Shown: positions 20,670 to 31,578, counted from the stretch's first letter. The stretch is DNA of 64,000 bases from Globisporangium splendens (GCA_006386115.1 VFIW01000064.1:1-64000); one strand, 5' to 3'. The notes: a model not told the origin generated them from the sequence alone. A program made the numbers and translations.

Positions 20670-22562
20670 ATGGTCACAAACGCAGCGCCGCCGCTCACAA
20701 GCGTGCGCGCCGTGTGCCGCAGCATCACTGCACTCGCCGCTCTGCCGCACGTGGCCGCCGCTGTGAGCAAGTACCTCGACTATGCGACGCCGGCATATTG
20801 GAGCGTGCTACGCGCTTGCAAGCGGATCACAAAGCGCGATGCCGAAGCGAACCACCACTCGTGGCAATTGCTGTATCGCGTTTTGAGCCACCCTGACAAT
20901 GCGCGCGTGGAGATGGATCCGTACTACAAGATGTACCAGTGCAGCAAGGTGCTTGTGATCGCCGTGCAAGCAAATCGATTGGACCTCGTGAAGCTGCTGA
21001 GCGCGTATTGTCCCAACGTGTTTGCTCTGAAAGTGATGGAGGAGGCAGCGCGCCAAGGCAACGTGGAGATCCTCGAGTGGCTCGCGAGCAACCACGGAAA
21101 CGTGATCTGGCACTCGAATTTCCTGCGCGTCGCGGCGGCGAACGGCCAGATTGAGGCGCTGGATTGGCTCCAGCAGCGTGTGCCACGAGAGCAAAGCGTG
21201 CTTGCGAACCCAATGTACGCTGCGGCCGCCAATGGCCAGTTCGATGTCGTGAAATGGATTGCTGGACAGGAGAATGCTCCGACTGCTGAAGACGCGTCAG
21301 TAGCATTTGCGCCTGCGATCGACGCTGGCCGCCTGGACATTGCAAAGTACCTGTACGACCGGTACGACTTAGGCTCGGACCCTACGAGGTATCATCGCGC
21401 GCTTTTCCTGCCGATGGATCACGCAGCACAGTACGGCTATCTCGACGTCATGCAGTGGCTTCACGAGGTTGGTATCAATGGAGGCTCTGAAACGGCCATG
21501 GACAATGCTGCAACGAACGGGAATCTACCGATTCTCCAGTGGTTGCATGTGACCTACAGAGACGGCGCGACGTCGGATGCCATGGATAAGTCTGCTGCAA
21601 ACGGCCACCTTCACGTCGTGCAGTGGCTTCACGCCAATCGATCGGAAGGTTGCACCAGCGACGCATTGGACGAAGCGGCAGCGAATGGTCACATGCATGT
21701 CGTGCGATGGCTGCACGCGAATCGAAGAGAAGGATGCACACGGAGCGCAATGGATGGCGCGGCCATGAACGGCCACTTGGAGATCGTGCAGTGGCTTCAT
21801 GCGAACCGAAGTGAAGGCTGCACGAGTCGAGCGATGGATGGTGCTGCAACGTATGGACACATGGAACTGGTCAAATGGCTTCATGAGAATCGAAGCGAAG
21901 GGTGCACCCATCTTGCGATGAACGGAGCAGCCTTGAATGGACATTTCGACGTGATCCAATGGCTTCACACGTTTCGTCATACCGACGTTCGAATGTCCCG
22001 AGCCATCGACAATGCCGCGAAGGGAGGGTACCTGCACATCATCAAGTGGCTACATGAAGTTCGTCAGGAGCGGTGCTCGACGAATGCGATGGACTGGGCG
22101 GCTGGGCGTGGTCACTTTGACGTCGTCCAGTGGCTGCACGCCAACCGATCCGAGGGAAGTTCGACAGAAGCGATGGACAATGCTGCGCGGTATGGCCACT
22201 TTGAAATCGTCAAATGGCTGCACACAAATCGCCACGAAGGTTGTACGCCCGAAGCCATGGACAATGCCAAGTCAGTGGAGATTCTGCGGTGGCTGCACGA
22301 AAACCGGCGCGAAGGCTGCACGACCGACGCGATGGACAACTCCATGGAGACAGAAAGCTTCGAAAAGTTGCTGTTCTTGAAAGCGAATCGCAGCGAAGGC
22401 TGTTCGCCCACGGGTCCGTCGAAAGCTGCGTGCAATGAGTCTTTGGAGGTTGTCCTCTGGGCGTATGAGAATTACCGCCATGAAGCTGACATTCCGAGCC
22501 TGCGTCAAAGCTGGGGCGATCGCAAGTACTTGATGGCAGTGTTCGACACGATGGGTCTGTAG
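20670..22562 (+). CDS. Ankyrin-repeat-like protein
   Basis: 630 codons from the ATG at 20670 (MVTNAAPPLTSVRAVCRS), chosen because paralogues begin just before PPLTS; an in-frame ATG at 20604 would add 22 residues without resemblance to the family. N-terminal module LPHVAAAVSKYLDYATPAYW; irregular ankyrin-like units (GRLDIAKYLYDRYDLG); about nine 28-residue repeats, including NGHLHVVQWLHANRSEGCT; the short repeat AMDNAKSVEILRWLHENRR; and the family end YLMAVFDTMGL. Likely an intracellular protein-interaction scaffold; the partner is unknown. Confidence 0.88.
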   Translation: MVTNAAPPLTSVRAVCRSITALAALPHVAAAVSKYLDYATPAYWSVLRACKRITKRDAEANHHSWQLLYRVLSHPDNARVEMDPYYKMYQCSKVLVIAVQANRLDLVKLLSAYCPNVFALKVMEEAARQGNVEILEWLASNHGNVIWHSNFLRVAAANGQIEALDWLQQRVPREQSVLANPMYAAAANGQFDVVKWIAGQENAPTAEDASVAFAPAIDAGRLDIAKYLYDRYDLGSDPTRYHRALFLPMDHAAQYGYLDVMQWLHEVGINGGSETAMDNAATNGNLPILQWLHVTYRDGATSDAMDKSAANGHLHVVQWLHANRSEGCTSDALDEAAANGHMHVVRWLHANRREGCTRSAMDGAAMNGHLEIVQWLHANRSEGCTSRAMDGAATYGHMELVKWLHENRSEGCTHLAMNGAALNGHFDVIQWLHTFRHTDVRMSRAIDNAAKGGYLHIIKWLHEVRQERCSTNAMDWAAGRGHFDVVQWLHANRSEGSSTEAMDNAARYGHFEIVKWLHTNRHEGCTPEAMDNAKSVEILRWLHENRREGCTTDAMDNSMETESFEKLLFLKANRSEGCSPTGPSKAACNESLEVVLWAYENYRHEADIPSLRQSWGDRKYLMAVFDTMGL

Positions 22563-22820
22563 GTTGGACTAACGGTCGGGGACGAAAGACTTTTTGTTCA
22601 CGCTTGGCGTTTGCGGTTGCTTTCTTTGTTATTGCTTACGAGTATTCAAATCAAGAAGAGCCACGTGCATAACTAAGGATGATTCGGGATGTTTGCGGGA
22701 AAAACTGCGAATCCAAGCTAACTGCCGGGGGAAAACAGTTTTGAGTTGTTGCCATTGAGTTATTACGAAAATCTACTTCAATACCAACGAAACCAGCTGC
22801 TCAGCGTCTTGGACTCAAAT

Positions 22821-23771
22821 TTACAGGACGGAGAGCTGGCACTTTTCGTAGCACGAGCTGCCGAATTGCTTGGCGAGCTCCGTCGACAAGACCTTGTTGA
22901 GGACCGACTTGACGACCTTCTGAGTAACGTCGATGACCGTCTTGTACGCGCTGCCCATCTTGTTCACCTTGTCGACCGTGAAGTCGACCAATGCGTTCAA
23001 GATCGAGTTGAAGAGACCGCCCTTGTTGGTGAACACGATGTCCAACTGCGTGATCTTGTCCCAGCCGAGCGACACATCGAGAATCTGCGCGCTCGTGAAA
23101 CGCTGCAAGATGCGGGTGAGGAGAGGAGCAAACTGCTGGCTCACCGAGGCGGCCAAGATGTCAGTGATCGTCACATCAGTGCAGACCGACTTGGCGACGC
23201 CTGGAGCACAGCCGACGAGGTTGAGCTGCACGTTCGCGGCGGCGGTCGGCTTGACCATCGCGAGCTTGACGTTGACATCGAACACGGCGGGAGGGCACGT
23301 AAAAGGTACATGGATGGCGTCGGTCCAGCAGATGCTGTACCACTTGAGGTCCAGCTGCTGGATCGTGACCTTGAGGCTAATGTCGAGGCCGACAGTGCCG
23401 TTGAAGCCGGCCGCGAGAGCAAGGCTGTTGGCCGAGGTCACGTTCAAGTGCTGCACCACGATGTTCGGGACGCCGTTGATCTTGATGCTGTTGATGTGAG
23501 GAATTAGGTCGAACTTGAGGTTGAGCAAGTTGAACGGGATGGTCGACACGTTGGTGTCGTTCACGAGGATCGGGTCCGGGATGCTGGTCGTCAGGAGTCC
23601 CGACTTCATCGCGATGTCGATCACCGAGTTGAGCGACGTGATGTCCGCCGTCTTGGTCGTGAAGTCGACCGCCACGCATGGCGGCTTGGTCGCGGTCGAG
23701 TTCTGAGCCTGGACGCCGACCAGCGCGCACGCGGCGGCAGCGAGCGCCGTGAAGATGCTGAACTTGGCCAT
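22821..23771 (-). CDS. Secreted protein, possibly TULIP/BPI-like (copy 1)
   Basis: 316 codons from the ATG at 23769-23771, chosen because a clear signal peptide follows (FSIFTALAAAACALVGVQA). The longer open frame upstream is untranslated leader that contains the initiator motif. The mature part has several conserved cysteines shared with the paralogue at 27021-27935, alternating hydrophobic strands (LLNLKFDLIPHINSIKINGV; LKVTIQQLDLKWYSICW) and two amphipathic C-terminal helices (LNALVDFTVDKVNKMGSAYK). The long strand plus helix pattern resembles lipid-binding TULIP (BPI-like) proteins, but I cannot prove this; it may be an oomycete-specific secreted family. It has an extra C-terminal KCQLSVL absent from copy 2. 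Confidence 0.75.
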   Translation of the reverse strand: MAKFSIFTALAAAACALVGVQAQNSTATKPPCVAVDFTTKTADITSLNSVIDIAMKSGLLTTSIPDPILVNDTNVSTIPFNLLNLKFDLIPHINSIKINGVPNIVVQHLNVTSANSLALAAGFNGTVGLDISLKVTIQQLDLKWYSICWTDAIHVPFTCPPAVFDVNVKLAMVKPTAAANVQLNLVGCAPGVAKSVCTDVTITDILAASVSQQFAPLLTRILQRFTSAQILDVSLGWDKITQLDIVFTNKGGLFNSILNALVDFTVDKVNKMGSAYKTVIDVTQKVVKSVLNKVLSTELAKQFGSSCYEKCQLSVL

Positions 23772-23812
23772 CGTGGTCAACGAAACCCGGTCGGTACTTG
23801 GCAGCGAGCGAG

Positions 23813-23831
23813 GGATTTGGAGAATGAGGAG
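23813..23831 (-). promoter_or_regulatory. Putative initiator of secreted-protein gene copy 1
   Basis: On the minus strand CTCCTCATTCTCCAAATCC matches the oomycete initiator TCATTYYNCAWTTT. It lies about 45-60 bp upstream of the ATG. Confidence 0.55.
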
Positions 23832-23987
23832 CACTTGGATCGACTCGTCCCTATTGCCAACAGTACTCGGCGAGTGGGTGAGTGCCCTTCCTGGTTCTTG
23901 TCGTGCGTAATAGCGCGTCGTTTTTGCATGATGTGCGGTCACATGTCGCAGCAAAATTGCAGCGCGCCTTTGATACAAAGTTGACAT

Positions 23988-26525
23988 CTCTGTACCCGAC
24001 TGGTGGTCACGGGATCCGAACGAGAGACGGGGACGGAAGATGGGTGGAGAATAGAAAGGGCAGACATGACAGAAACGATTATACGCAGTGTGGATATGCG
24101 TCGGATGAATACTTTTATACTGGATATAAGTATAATTTGTGATTGTTATACATCATGAGTATACTCAACCTGTATAAAAGCACGACTATTGTATGGAGAG
24201 ATAAGTACGATCTTTCGACGCCCAAACCTCAGATCGACGGCGAAGTTCAGCTTCAGTCCGTATTGGGAGGGAGCCAGTATTGAATTCGAATGTTCCGTTC
24301 CGCTTGCCTTTGGCACTTGAGACTTTGGTCTCGTGGCTGCTGCTTCGAAAGAACCCCAGGAGGATACACAAAGTGACTCGATGGCCGTGCGGCTCGCAAA
24401 TGTGCTGCTGCTCCAAGTTCTATTCGAACGTGTCCCATGGATGACCCCTCAATGGTTGACCTGATGACGAGAGAAGGTGAGCGGCGCGGTTTATGACTTC
24501 GCGATGGCACGATGTGATCAACAAATCTCCACCTCGTCTCTATAGAATTGGATGATACGCGCTGTCAGCTTAGGCAAGTGACCTTCGGAAGATCATTTCC
24601 GATCCATTCGCTCTTTTGCTGGCGTCAATATTTGCTGCGTTTCTGCAAACGAGGATGGCTTTCGAACGCCCCAAAACAAGTTAACTGATCGGGGTCCTGC
24701 GGTAGGATGTCAGATACCAAGTTGAACCATGTATGACACCTACTTTAGTATGGGTAGGACGCCACAAATGAAGAGCTGCCTGGGCATCTGGATTCGTTTT
24801 TATGCAGCTAGTGTCAAGGAAGCCCAGACTTTCTTGGTGGAACGGGAATCTTCGTCGTAGAGGACTTCAAGTTTGATTCTAATTCTGTAAATGCGGCACA
24901 TCGAGCAGCTTGATGAAATCCTCAATAGCTTGGATACAATCGCACTTTATACAGACAGTGAAGTGCCGCATAATCAAGAGGAGTTTTGTGATTTTATGCC
25001 CGCTCCATTCCTTTTGGCCCACTCTTCAGCAGCAGCAGCATTTGAGACCGTGATCGTCCTTCTTTCAACGATTACTGTGGCTCCAGCAGGAGCCTGTCGC
25101 ATCCGATCGGAATCATCCCACTGTCGAGTTTTCTGAGAACTGACGCACATCAGGAGAAATTATCAGTGGTCTTATTCAATAACCAAGATTAGACTGAAAG
25201 TATAACTATAGGTTATTAGGTTTTTGTGAGCAAAGCTTGTATTTCAGCAGTAAGGTGCGCTTGAGATCGACCTTCCAAGTAAAAACCTACATCACGAAAA
25301 AAGGTTCTTATATTAAAACCGTGTGGTGCGAATCTAACCCATACATTCGGTTTATCCTCTTCTGGTCAAGAGACGAGCTCCAGATGAGAGCCACAGCAAC
25401 TTCCAACCAAGCTTGCTCTCTTCGTTAACGAACGCCATCCGTCAGTGTCCTTGTCTCCGCTCACCCCAAGCTGGGATGCATGGCTTTCTCTCTTGAGGAG
25501 CTAGGCTGGTCGCATGGCATAGGCTTTAAACCGCAAAGGCACGGCATCTGTGTGATGCAGTTGGCAGTTGAGGTCGCCCACATTGGACCACCGAGAGCGA
25601 GATCTTGCTCTTGATTGCGATGATCATTTTCTTGTGAAATGGCAATCGTGACCGGAAGTCTTATGGCCACTCGGTGCTCTTGCGCCATAATAGCACCGAG
25701 TGTTTCTTTCTTTCGAAATGCGTGAGTCCGTGACGATTTTGCAATGAAATTGAATGCTATTTTGTTTTACTGCACTTGCTGAGCACCTCTAACCGCTGTC
25801 GCGGAGATACAGTACACTACTGTCCACGAAATGCATTGCGCATGCTGCGCGCTGTCCGTCAACGCACAGAATGGAGAGTGAAGCGTGGCTGCGAATGACG
25901 CCACAAAAGTCACGTCAAAATGCGATTGGTCTCATCGATTTGACACTCCACCTAGAGGTCACTCTGCAAGCAGAAGATCTCGAAATGGCTCAAGATGACT
26001 GGCGGCATCGGTGTGTGGCGCTCACAGTCGAGATCGCACCAATTCGATTGGCCAAGATGCCAATGGCGCTGCTGGAGCTGGCCCACTTCCGCGACTGTGA
26101 TCCTGGTGAGGAGAATCTGTTTCTCGTTGGAATCATCAAGTTCGTCAGTTGGTTGTGTTATGGCGTTCACATGTGAGAACTGCGTCAGATAGGCAAGTGC
26201 TAGGGGGTGTTCCACTTTTCCGTGCTTTGTAATTTAGCGGTGGGCACAATGTGTACCCATTTCATCGATCTCCTTTGCCGACCCAATCATTTACCACCTC
26301 AGACTTCGAAGTTCGAATGCAACCTCCATTAACCGATCATTGGACAGAATTAAGAGTTTTCACATTAAATCCTATTTTCCGCCAATCAACTACGCCAACC
26401 AGATCTTCACTTCAACTTCAGCATGCGAAATAAAACGTACCCATCGATGACATGCATCAAGCTCTGGAGAGCAGCAAAACAGCATAGCAGTGAGTTGGTA
26501 CGTTTAAAAAATTGACAAGCGTGCA
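23988..26525. other. Gap, no gene seen
   Basis: About 2.5 kb with only short scattered ORFs (such as 24253-24510 on the minus strand and 25871-26176 on the plus strand). I find no recognisable protein motif, paralogue, tRNA or repeat. Short AT-rich tracts occur near 24090-24180. Confidence 0.45.
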
Positions 26526-26820
26526 TCGATGACTCTGAGCTGCTGCTCCCGCTCACACCGACACTTGTCGTTGTCCAATACGAGCATCCGCCTCTGGTGA
26601 GAGCCGCTCCTTGACGAGTAATGTGTATCAGCGCATACCTCGACCAATCGATCCCGCCCCAATTAATCATCTCTCGTTTTTGCGGTGTGAGTCTGCTCCT
26701 CTTGCTCCACCACCTCGAGGCGCGTGTGTCTGTGCCGCCGGTGTATGTAGATCTGCATTCTGGTTCCTATATTCACTATCCGCCAACAAAATGCAAGCGA
26801 TGCTAAAGCTCTGCAGTTGA
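26526..26820 (+). pseudogene. Ankyrin-family relic, N-terminal module only
   Basis: Not visible as an ATG-started ORF. One frame gives DDSELLLPLTPTLVVVQYEH, matching the family start (EEPLLLLLLASAVAVCQYGE of the right arm). After a stop and a frame change it reads CISAYLDQSIPPQLIISRFC then GVSLLLLLHHLEAR, matching ISAFLDxxxxxxWxIPRAC and the following LLxRLAAxE segment. Another frame change gives YSLSANKMQAMLKLC, matching YAVANDNLEMVQWLC. The order of the three matches is the family order. The repeats are gone. It is an old decayed copy on the plus strand. Confidence 0.65.
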
Positions 26821-27020
26821 CGAAATCGGCACCTGCGTGCTCAAGTAGATGCACAAGAGACTCAGCAACTCAGAAGTGCCGTTTTTAAGCTTGATAGACA
26901 GAAGTCGTAATTGGGACTGCATCTACCCAACCACTGCATTAGACGATACCACATATCTGCCTAACACGAATTGATTCAGCTGGCGTCTTTGGTACGCAAC
27001 GAAAGTTTCATCTCGCAAAC

Positions 27021-27935
27021 TTACGCGTCGTAGCACGTCATGCCGAATTGCGCCGCAAGCGACGTCGACAATACCTTATTGACGAGCGACTTGATCACCT
27101 TTTGGAGGACATCGACGACCGTCGTGTATGCATCACCCTTCTTGTTCACGTTGGACACGGTGAAGTCAACCAGCGCGTTCACGATCGCGTTGAGGAACGT
27201 GCTCGAGTTGGTAAAGATGATGTCCAATTGCGTGATCGAGTCCCAGCCAATTTGAATGTCCAGCATCTGTACGTTCGTGAAACGTCTCAAAAGGCGCGCG
27301 AGAAGCGACTCAAACGCGTTGGACAGCGCAGCAACGAGGATGTCCGTGACGGTCACGTCCTTGCACACGGTCGTCGAAACGCCAGTAGCGCACCCAACCA
27401 TGTCCAATTGCATGTCTGCCACGAGAGTGGGCTTGACCATCGCGAGCGTCACATTGACATCGATCTCGAGTGGAGGGCACGTCACTGGGTGCAGCAGACT
27501 GGTCCAGCAAATGCTGTACCATTTCAGGTCGAGCTGCTGGATTGAGACCTTGAAGGTCGCGTCGAGCGTGACGGTGCCGTTGAAGTCCGCAGCGAGGGTG
27601 ACACTATCGGCCGATGACACGTTCAAGTGCTGTGGCAAGATCGTAGGGACTCCACCCAGGCTGATGCTCGTGATGTGCGGAGTCATGTTGAAGTTCAGGT
27701 TGAGCAACTTGAACGGCACGACCGAGACGTTCACATCGCTGACAACAATGGGGTCTGGGATGCTCGTCTTTAATAAGCCAGAGTTAATGGCGATGTCGAT
27801 CACCGCGTTGAGCGACTTGATGTCGGTCGTCTTGGTAGTGAAGTCGACAGCAGCACAAGGAGGATTGGTCGTTTGCGCATGGACGCCAAATGCAACCATC
27901 ACAGCCGCGGTAGCGTAAATGAAGAACTTAGTCAT
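27021..27935 (-). CDS. Secreted protein, possibly TULIP/BPI-like (copy 2)
   Basis: 304 codons from ATG (MTKFFIYATAAVMVAFGVHA, a signal peptide). Clearly a paralogue of 22821-23771 along its whole length: CAAVDFTTKTTDIKSLNAVI, then QQLDLKWYSICWTSLLH, then a shared helical C-terminus (NALVDFTVSNVNKKGDAY). The cysteines of the mature part are kept, supporting an extracellular disulfide-bonded fold. Both copies are on the same strand 3.2 kb apart, so a tandem duplication is likely. Function unknown; binding of lipid or another hydrophobic ligand is a guess from the strand/helix pattern. Confidence 0.78.
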   Translation of the reverse strand: MTKFFIYATAAVMVAFGVHAQTTNPPCAAVDFTTKTTDIKSLNAVIDIAINSGLLKTSIPDPIVVSDVNVSVVPFKLLNLNFNMTPHITSISLGGVPTILPQHLNVSSADSVTLAADFNGTVTLDATFKVSIQQLDLKWYSICWTSLLHPVTCPPLEIDVNVTLAMVKPTLVADMQLDMVGCATGVSTTVCKDVTVTDILVAALSNAFESLLARLLRRFTNVQMLDIQIGWDSITQLDIIFTNSSTFLNAIVNALVDFTVSNVNKKGDAYTTVVDVLQKVIKSLVNKVLSTSLAAQFGMTCYDA

Positions 27936-27972
27936 GGCGCTGGGAACTGCCTAGAGACTTGAGGAGAAGCGC

Positions 27973-27990
27973 GAAAGTTAGACAATGAGC
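27973..27990 (-). promoter_or_regulatory. Putative initiator of secreted-protein gene copy 2
   Basis: On the minus strand GCTCATTGTCTAACTTTC resembles the oomycete initiator GCTCATTYYNCAWTTT and lies about 40-55 bp upstream of the ATG, the same position as in copy 1. Confidence 0.5.
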
Positions 27991-29109
27991 AAGTCAGAGA
28001 TTCAGCGACGCCTCGGGTGTTCAGCTCCAGCAACCTCCGCTCCAGTCGCTGATGCTTGCCAGATCTATCATTCTATACCCTGCGTCGAAAGTCAGGGGCA
28101 TCAGGCGCTTGGCTTGTAATACTGCTGGTCGGTTGCATTACGATTCGAGTGTCGCATGCAGCCATTGCGGATCATTTCTTGATCTGGTTGACCATCATGA
28201 TGCTGAAAATGCGGCAGTGGTGAGGCGAAGTCTTGCAGGATTACAGAATGGGGTGAGAAGGATCGAGCAGGAGCGGGCACATCAAGAAATGCGTTTCTCT
28301 CCATTCGCGTGTCAGCGGGAAGATCTGCTCTTTTCCTAGCTCCAGTCACCAGGCTTGGAATCATTGGAGGATGACATCCCGTAGAAGTCACAGGTGTCTT
28401 CTTTCTAGACTCGAGGAACACCACAACGTAGCGATCCAACTCCATTCTTTTCCTCTTGTTAATACACTTCATGATCAGAAAGAACCAGAAGAACTATAGA
28501 ACCTTCGAAACTCGGACTGCAGGCGACGCAATTTCTGTTGCCTTGAGTAAAACCTCACGAGGAGATTGCAAGTGACAGAGAATTTATCTCTCCCTACAAG
28601 CACGTGCACGGCTTGAATTGAATTGCTTTTTGTATGCTCAATCCTTGCTCCATGTCAAGATTGTAGGCATTTCGAGGTCAGCGCTCGTGTACAGACTTAG
28701 AAGGTCAGTTGCTGCCTTAGCTAGGATATGTTATTTGTGCCAAAGACTCACAACATCAGGATCGTAAGCGATCCGCCAGGATTCAAAATGAACACATGCC
28801 ACCCATAATATATCTATTCCAAGCACGCGGTGATGGCATGACCCATCTTCCTTTCAAACCGATCGATCTTTTATTTGAAGAGTTAGCTGTGTTAGAGAGT
28901 CTTCACGAGTTTATTGGCAGCGCTCCTAGGTGGAGTTTGCAAGGAGCATTGCGATAATGTATTCCGTCCGCGGCTTGAGCTGTTGGCATGTCAGATATGT
29001 CATCACTCACGCGATTGGCAATGCTGCACCTAACATATTTTTGAGGTACAAGATCCAGCACACACGCCTGGAGCGCACGAGCAGATGCATCTGGACAAAA
29101 GTAAAAATG
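27991..29109. other. Gap, no gene seen
   Basis: About 1.1 kb. Overlapping weak ORFs at 28052-28339 (plus) and 28101-28472 (minus) have no recognisable motif. The left border of the LINE to the right is not sharp. Confidence 0.4.
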
Positions 29110-31340
29110 GGGGTGTTGCGCGATTTCACCCAAGGAGCGAAGCCAGCACGCACAGACAAGGCTGTACCAAACGAACAATATCCACAGACTCGGGTGGGAG
29201 TATCTCTGTGAAGACCTGGTGGCCACAGATGGACGCAATCTCGCGTGGAAAGACGATCTGAAGCGGCAAATGGAATCCTTGCTACCGACCCTAGACCTCG
29301 AGTGGAGATCAGACGGGTGTGTAGGTGTGTACTTTGGGAGAAAACCCGAGCTGACGATTCATCAACTACCGGAAGAGACTCGAGCCTTCTGGCCATCCTT
29401 TCAGTGGAACGACAACCCCTGGATAATCGACAGTCAAGGCGAGCAGTATACAGTCAAAACGGTTCCTTTCCTGAAGGAATGCAATTTGGCCAGCTTCAAC
29501 GTGAGACGGGAAGAAGAGCGAGTGTTCTCCGTGCGGCTACCAACCATGACGGCGACTCTCACGTTCAAACGAATGACCGCCCTGCGAAAACTCGTAACCA
29601 GCATCATTCTATGCTCACCGGAGATAGAAATCGATGCAGGCAACCAGCTAATCAGTCAGCAGGAGCCGTGGAGCAGGAAACACACAAAACGAGAGTACAA
29701 GTGGATCAGCAACGGCATGGGAACCATCATCGCGGTGCCAGTATCGGAGGGGAGCCACACGGACTACATTCAGATGCAACGGCAAGCAAACGGAGTTCTC
29801 TGGACAGTGACCGACTGGGCTGGGGATGCTACCTGTCAACAAGACGTGGCAATGATCGAAGAAGAAATAAAAACTGTAGGGTGGACTTCAAACCGCACCC
29901 GCTCACGACTCACTGTCCGTGGCTGGTGCACGAACGTACTCCCCCAAACAGCATCCAGAAGACAATTGACCGAGCACGAACACGGAGGCTGCACAGCAAG
30001 TTGTATCAAGGTCTCGGAGGACTCGTAGACAAGCTCAACGAAGTCGCGAAAACTGATCAGTGGTACAGTCATGTGCAGTATCGGCTACCAGCAGATCTAT
30101 GGAAACAACGAGGATGTCTTACACCGTATCAGATGTGGACGACATACCGGATTTCTACGATGCAGCTCAACCTGTTCCATCCGGGAAGGATCGAGTCTTC
30201 GGCGTGCCCAAGTAATGCTGGATGTGGGGAGACAAAAGAAACTATCTCACACATAGTCTGGAGTTGCAAGCGAGCACAAGCCGCGTGGACGGTCTTCCTC
30301 GGGCGATGGATGAGCCGAACATTGACGGAGCAAGCACTCAATCTCTTCCTGCCTCATATTGCTAGCCGCACAGCCCCGCCAGGTCAACGATCTTTGCTCC
30401 GGGAATTGGAAAAGCACTTCGGGTTCATTACTCCGGAACACTCGACAGCACTACAGAAACTCTGGTTTATCGTCACATCAAGCATCCCAGTATTGCTGTG
30501 GAGAACGAGAGTGGAAATAGTGCATGAACGGCAACACCTCACTATCGAAGAAAGTACCCAGCGAGTGTGGACAGCGTGTGTGATGCAAGTGCGGGCTGTG
30601 GCTCATCGGATGAGAACGCTCAAAGGAGAAAAGATCGATGCAACTTGCCTGAGCCAACTGCTCAGCGTACTGGAGAGACAAGATTTGTCGCGCCATCTGG
30701 AAGCATGGGCGACGGAGCGTTTGTATTTCGATGGAGGCGCACGCGGCAACCCGGGTCCAGGAGGCAGCGGATGGTCACTCATCCTCCTGAATGAACGCAG
30801 CAGTCAATGGGAACTCAAAGCATGCGGCTATGCGTACATGGGACCAGAAGTCACGAACAATTGGCGCGAATGCAGCGCACTGAAAGATGGTCTGACATTC
30901 AGTGCACACTCTACAGCACTGTGAAGTCAAGTTGGAAGTCTTCGGAGACAGCTAAATGATGGTCGCATCCCAGAACGGGTTCGTCTCAATGCGCCAGACC
31001 AAGTTGCAGCCACTAGCAATTCGGGTAAATCAAATCATCGCCAACTTTGCGTGGACCTCCTGGAATCACACAAAACGAGAACAAAACAAAATGGCCGATC
31101 TTCTCGCCAACATAGCAATGAACTCCAAGGATGCGAAGATGCTCACCGCTGAATCGCGGGGAAGTGATCAAGCTCTTCTGTCCCAAGTCGCAGCTCTACT
31201 CGACAATGACATCGGTGCCACACCGTCAAAACTTAGAAACACCTCACTCTCAGCAGAGTTAATGAGACTCAGGAATTCTTGAACTATATGTAGATCATAA
31301 GTTAAATAGAATTACCTTCTCTCTCTCTCGCACACACACC
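29110..31340 (+). mobile_element. 5'-truncated non-LTR retrotransposon (LINE) with RNase H
   Basis: The 3' part of a LINE: the C-terminal region of ORF2 without the reverse-transcriptase domain, a CCHC-type motif, RNase H, and a short 3' UTR ending in AAATAGAATTACC followed by a CT/CA-rich tail. A second, much shorter copy of the 3' end is at 49426-49617, which confirms the 3' border. RNase H in a LINE points to the I-like or related clades. Several frame breaks make it inactive. Confidence 0.82.
29219..31282 (+). pseudogene. LINE ORF2 C-terminal part (zinc motif, RNase H), frameshifted
   Basis: 29219-29890 reads in one frame (MATDGRNLAWKDDLKRQM as annotated from a GTG; no ATG is implied). 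From about 29930 another frame continues (PPNSIQKTIDRARTRRLHSK) to 30924. It contains CGETKETISHIVWSC, a cysteine/histidine motif usual after LINE reverse transcriptases, and RNase H (LYFDGGARGNPGPGGSGWSL, then NNWRECSALKDGL). The frame breaks again near 30905, a TAA follows EVFGDS, and the RNase H end continues at 30956-31282 (KREQNKMADLLANIAMNS). So there are at least two frameshifts and one stop. The reverse transcriptase lies upstream of the truncation and is absent. Confidence 0.82.
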
Positions 31341-31404
31341 TGGAGCTGATTCTGTTGCAGCGATCCTCACGCACACTCTCGCCATTATATAAAACGCATC
31401 GCGG

Positions 31405-31578
31405 CAGACGACGCCATTACCACCGCTCACGGCTGCGCTCGTCGTGGGCCACCACAATCTCCACGACGCTGAGGTTCTCGTTGACGCCCTCAGTGCGTTT
31501 CTCAATTATGCGGTGCCAGTCTACTGGAACCGGAGAGATGGTAGCACCTCCTGCAAAATTGTCACGAGACACCAGTGA
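31405..31578 (+). pseudogene. Ankyrin-family relic, first 45 residues
   Basis: An open stretch without an ATG reads LPPLTAALVVGHHNLHDAEV then LVDALSAFLNYAVPVYWNRR and stops at 31576. It matches the family N-terminus (PPLTSAAVVCRKAQPSLDAL, VVDTISAFL...W.IPRA) in register with no gaps. The match ends right where the conserved IPRAC would follow. It starts about 65 bp downstream of the LINE 3' end, so the LINE may have removed or displaced the upstream part. Confidence 0.7.

Noticed and set aside
22746..23507. Plus-strand ORF of 253 codons over the first secreted-protein gene
   Set aside because: Antisense shadow; the minus-strand gene has a signal peptide, a paralogue and an initiator motif.
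23990..24030. GGGATCCGAACGAG looked like a tRNA T-arm
   Set aside because: No matching acceptor, D or anticodon arms at the right distances on either strand.
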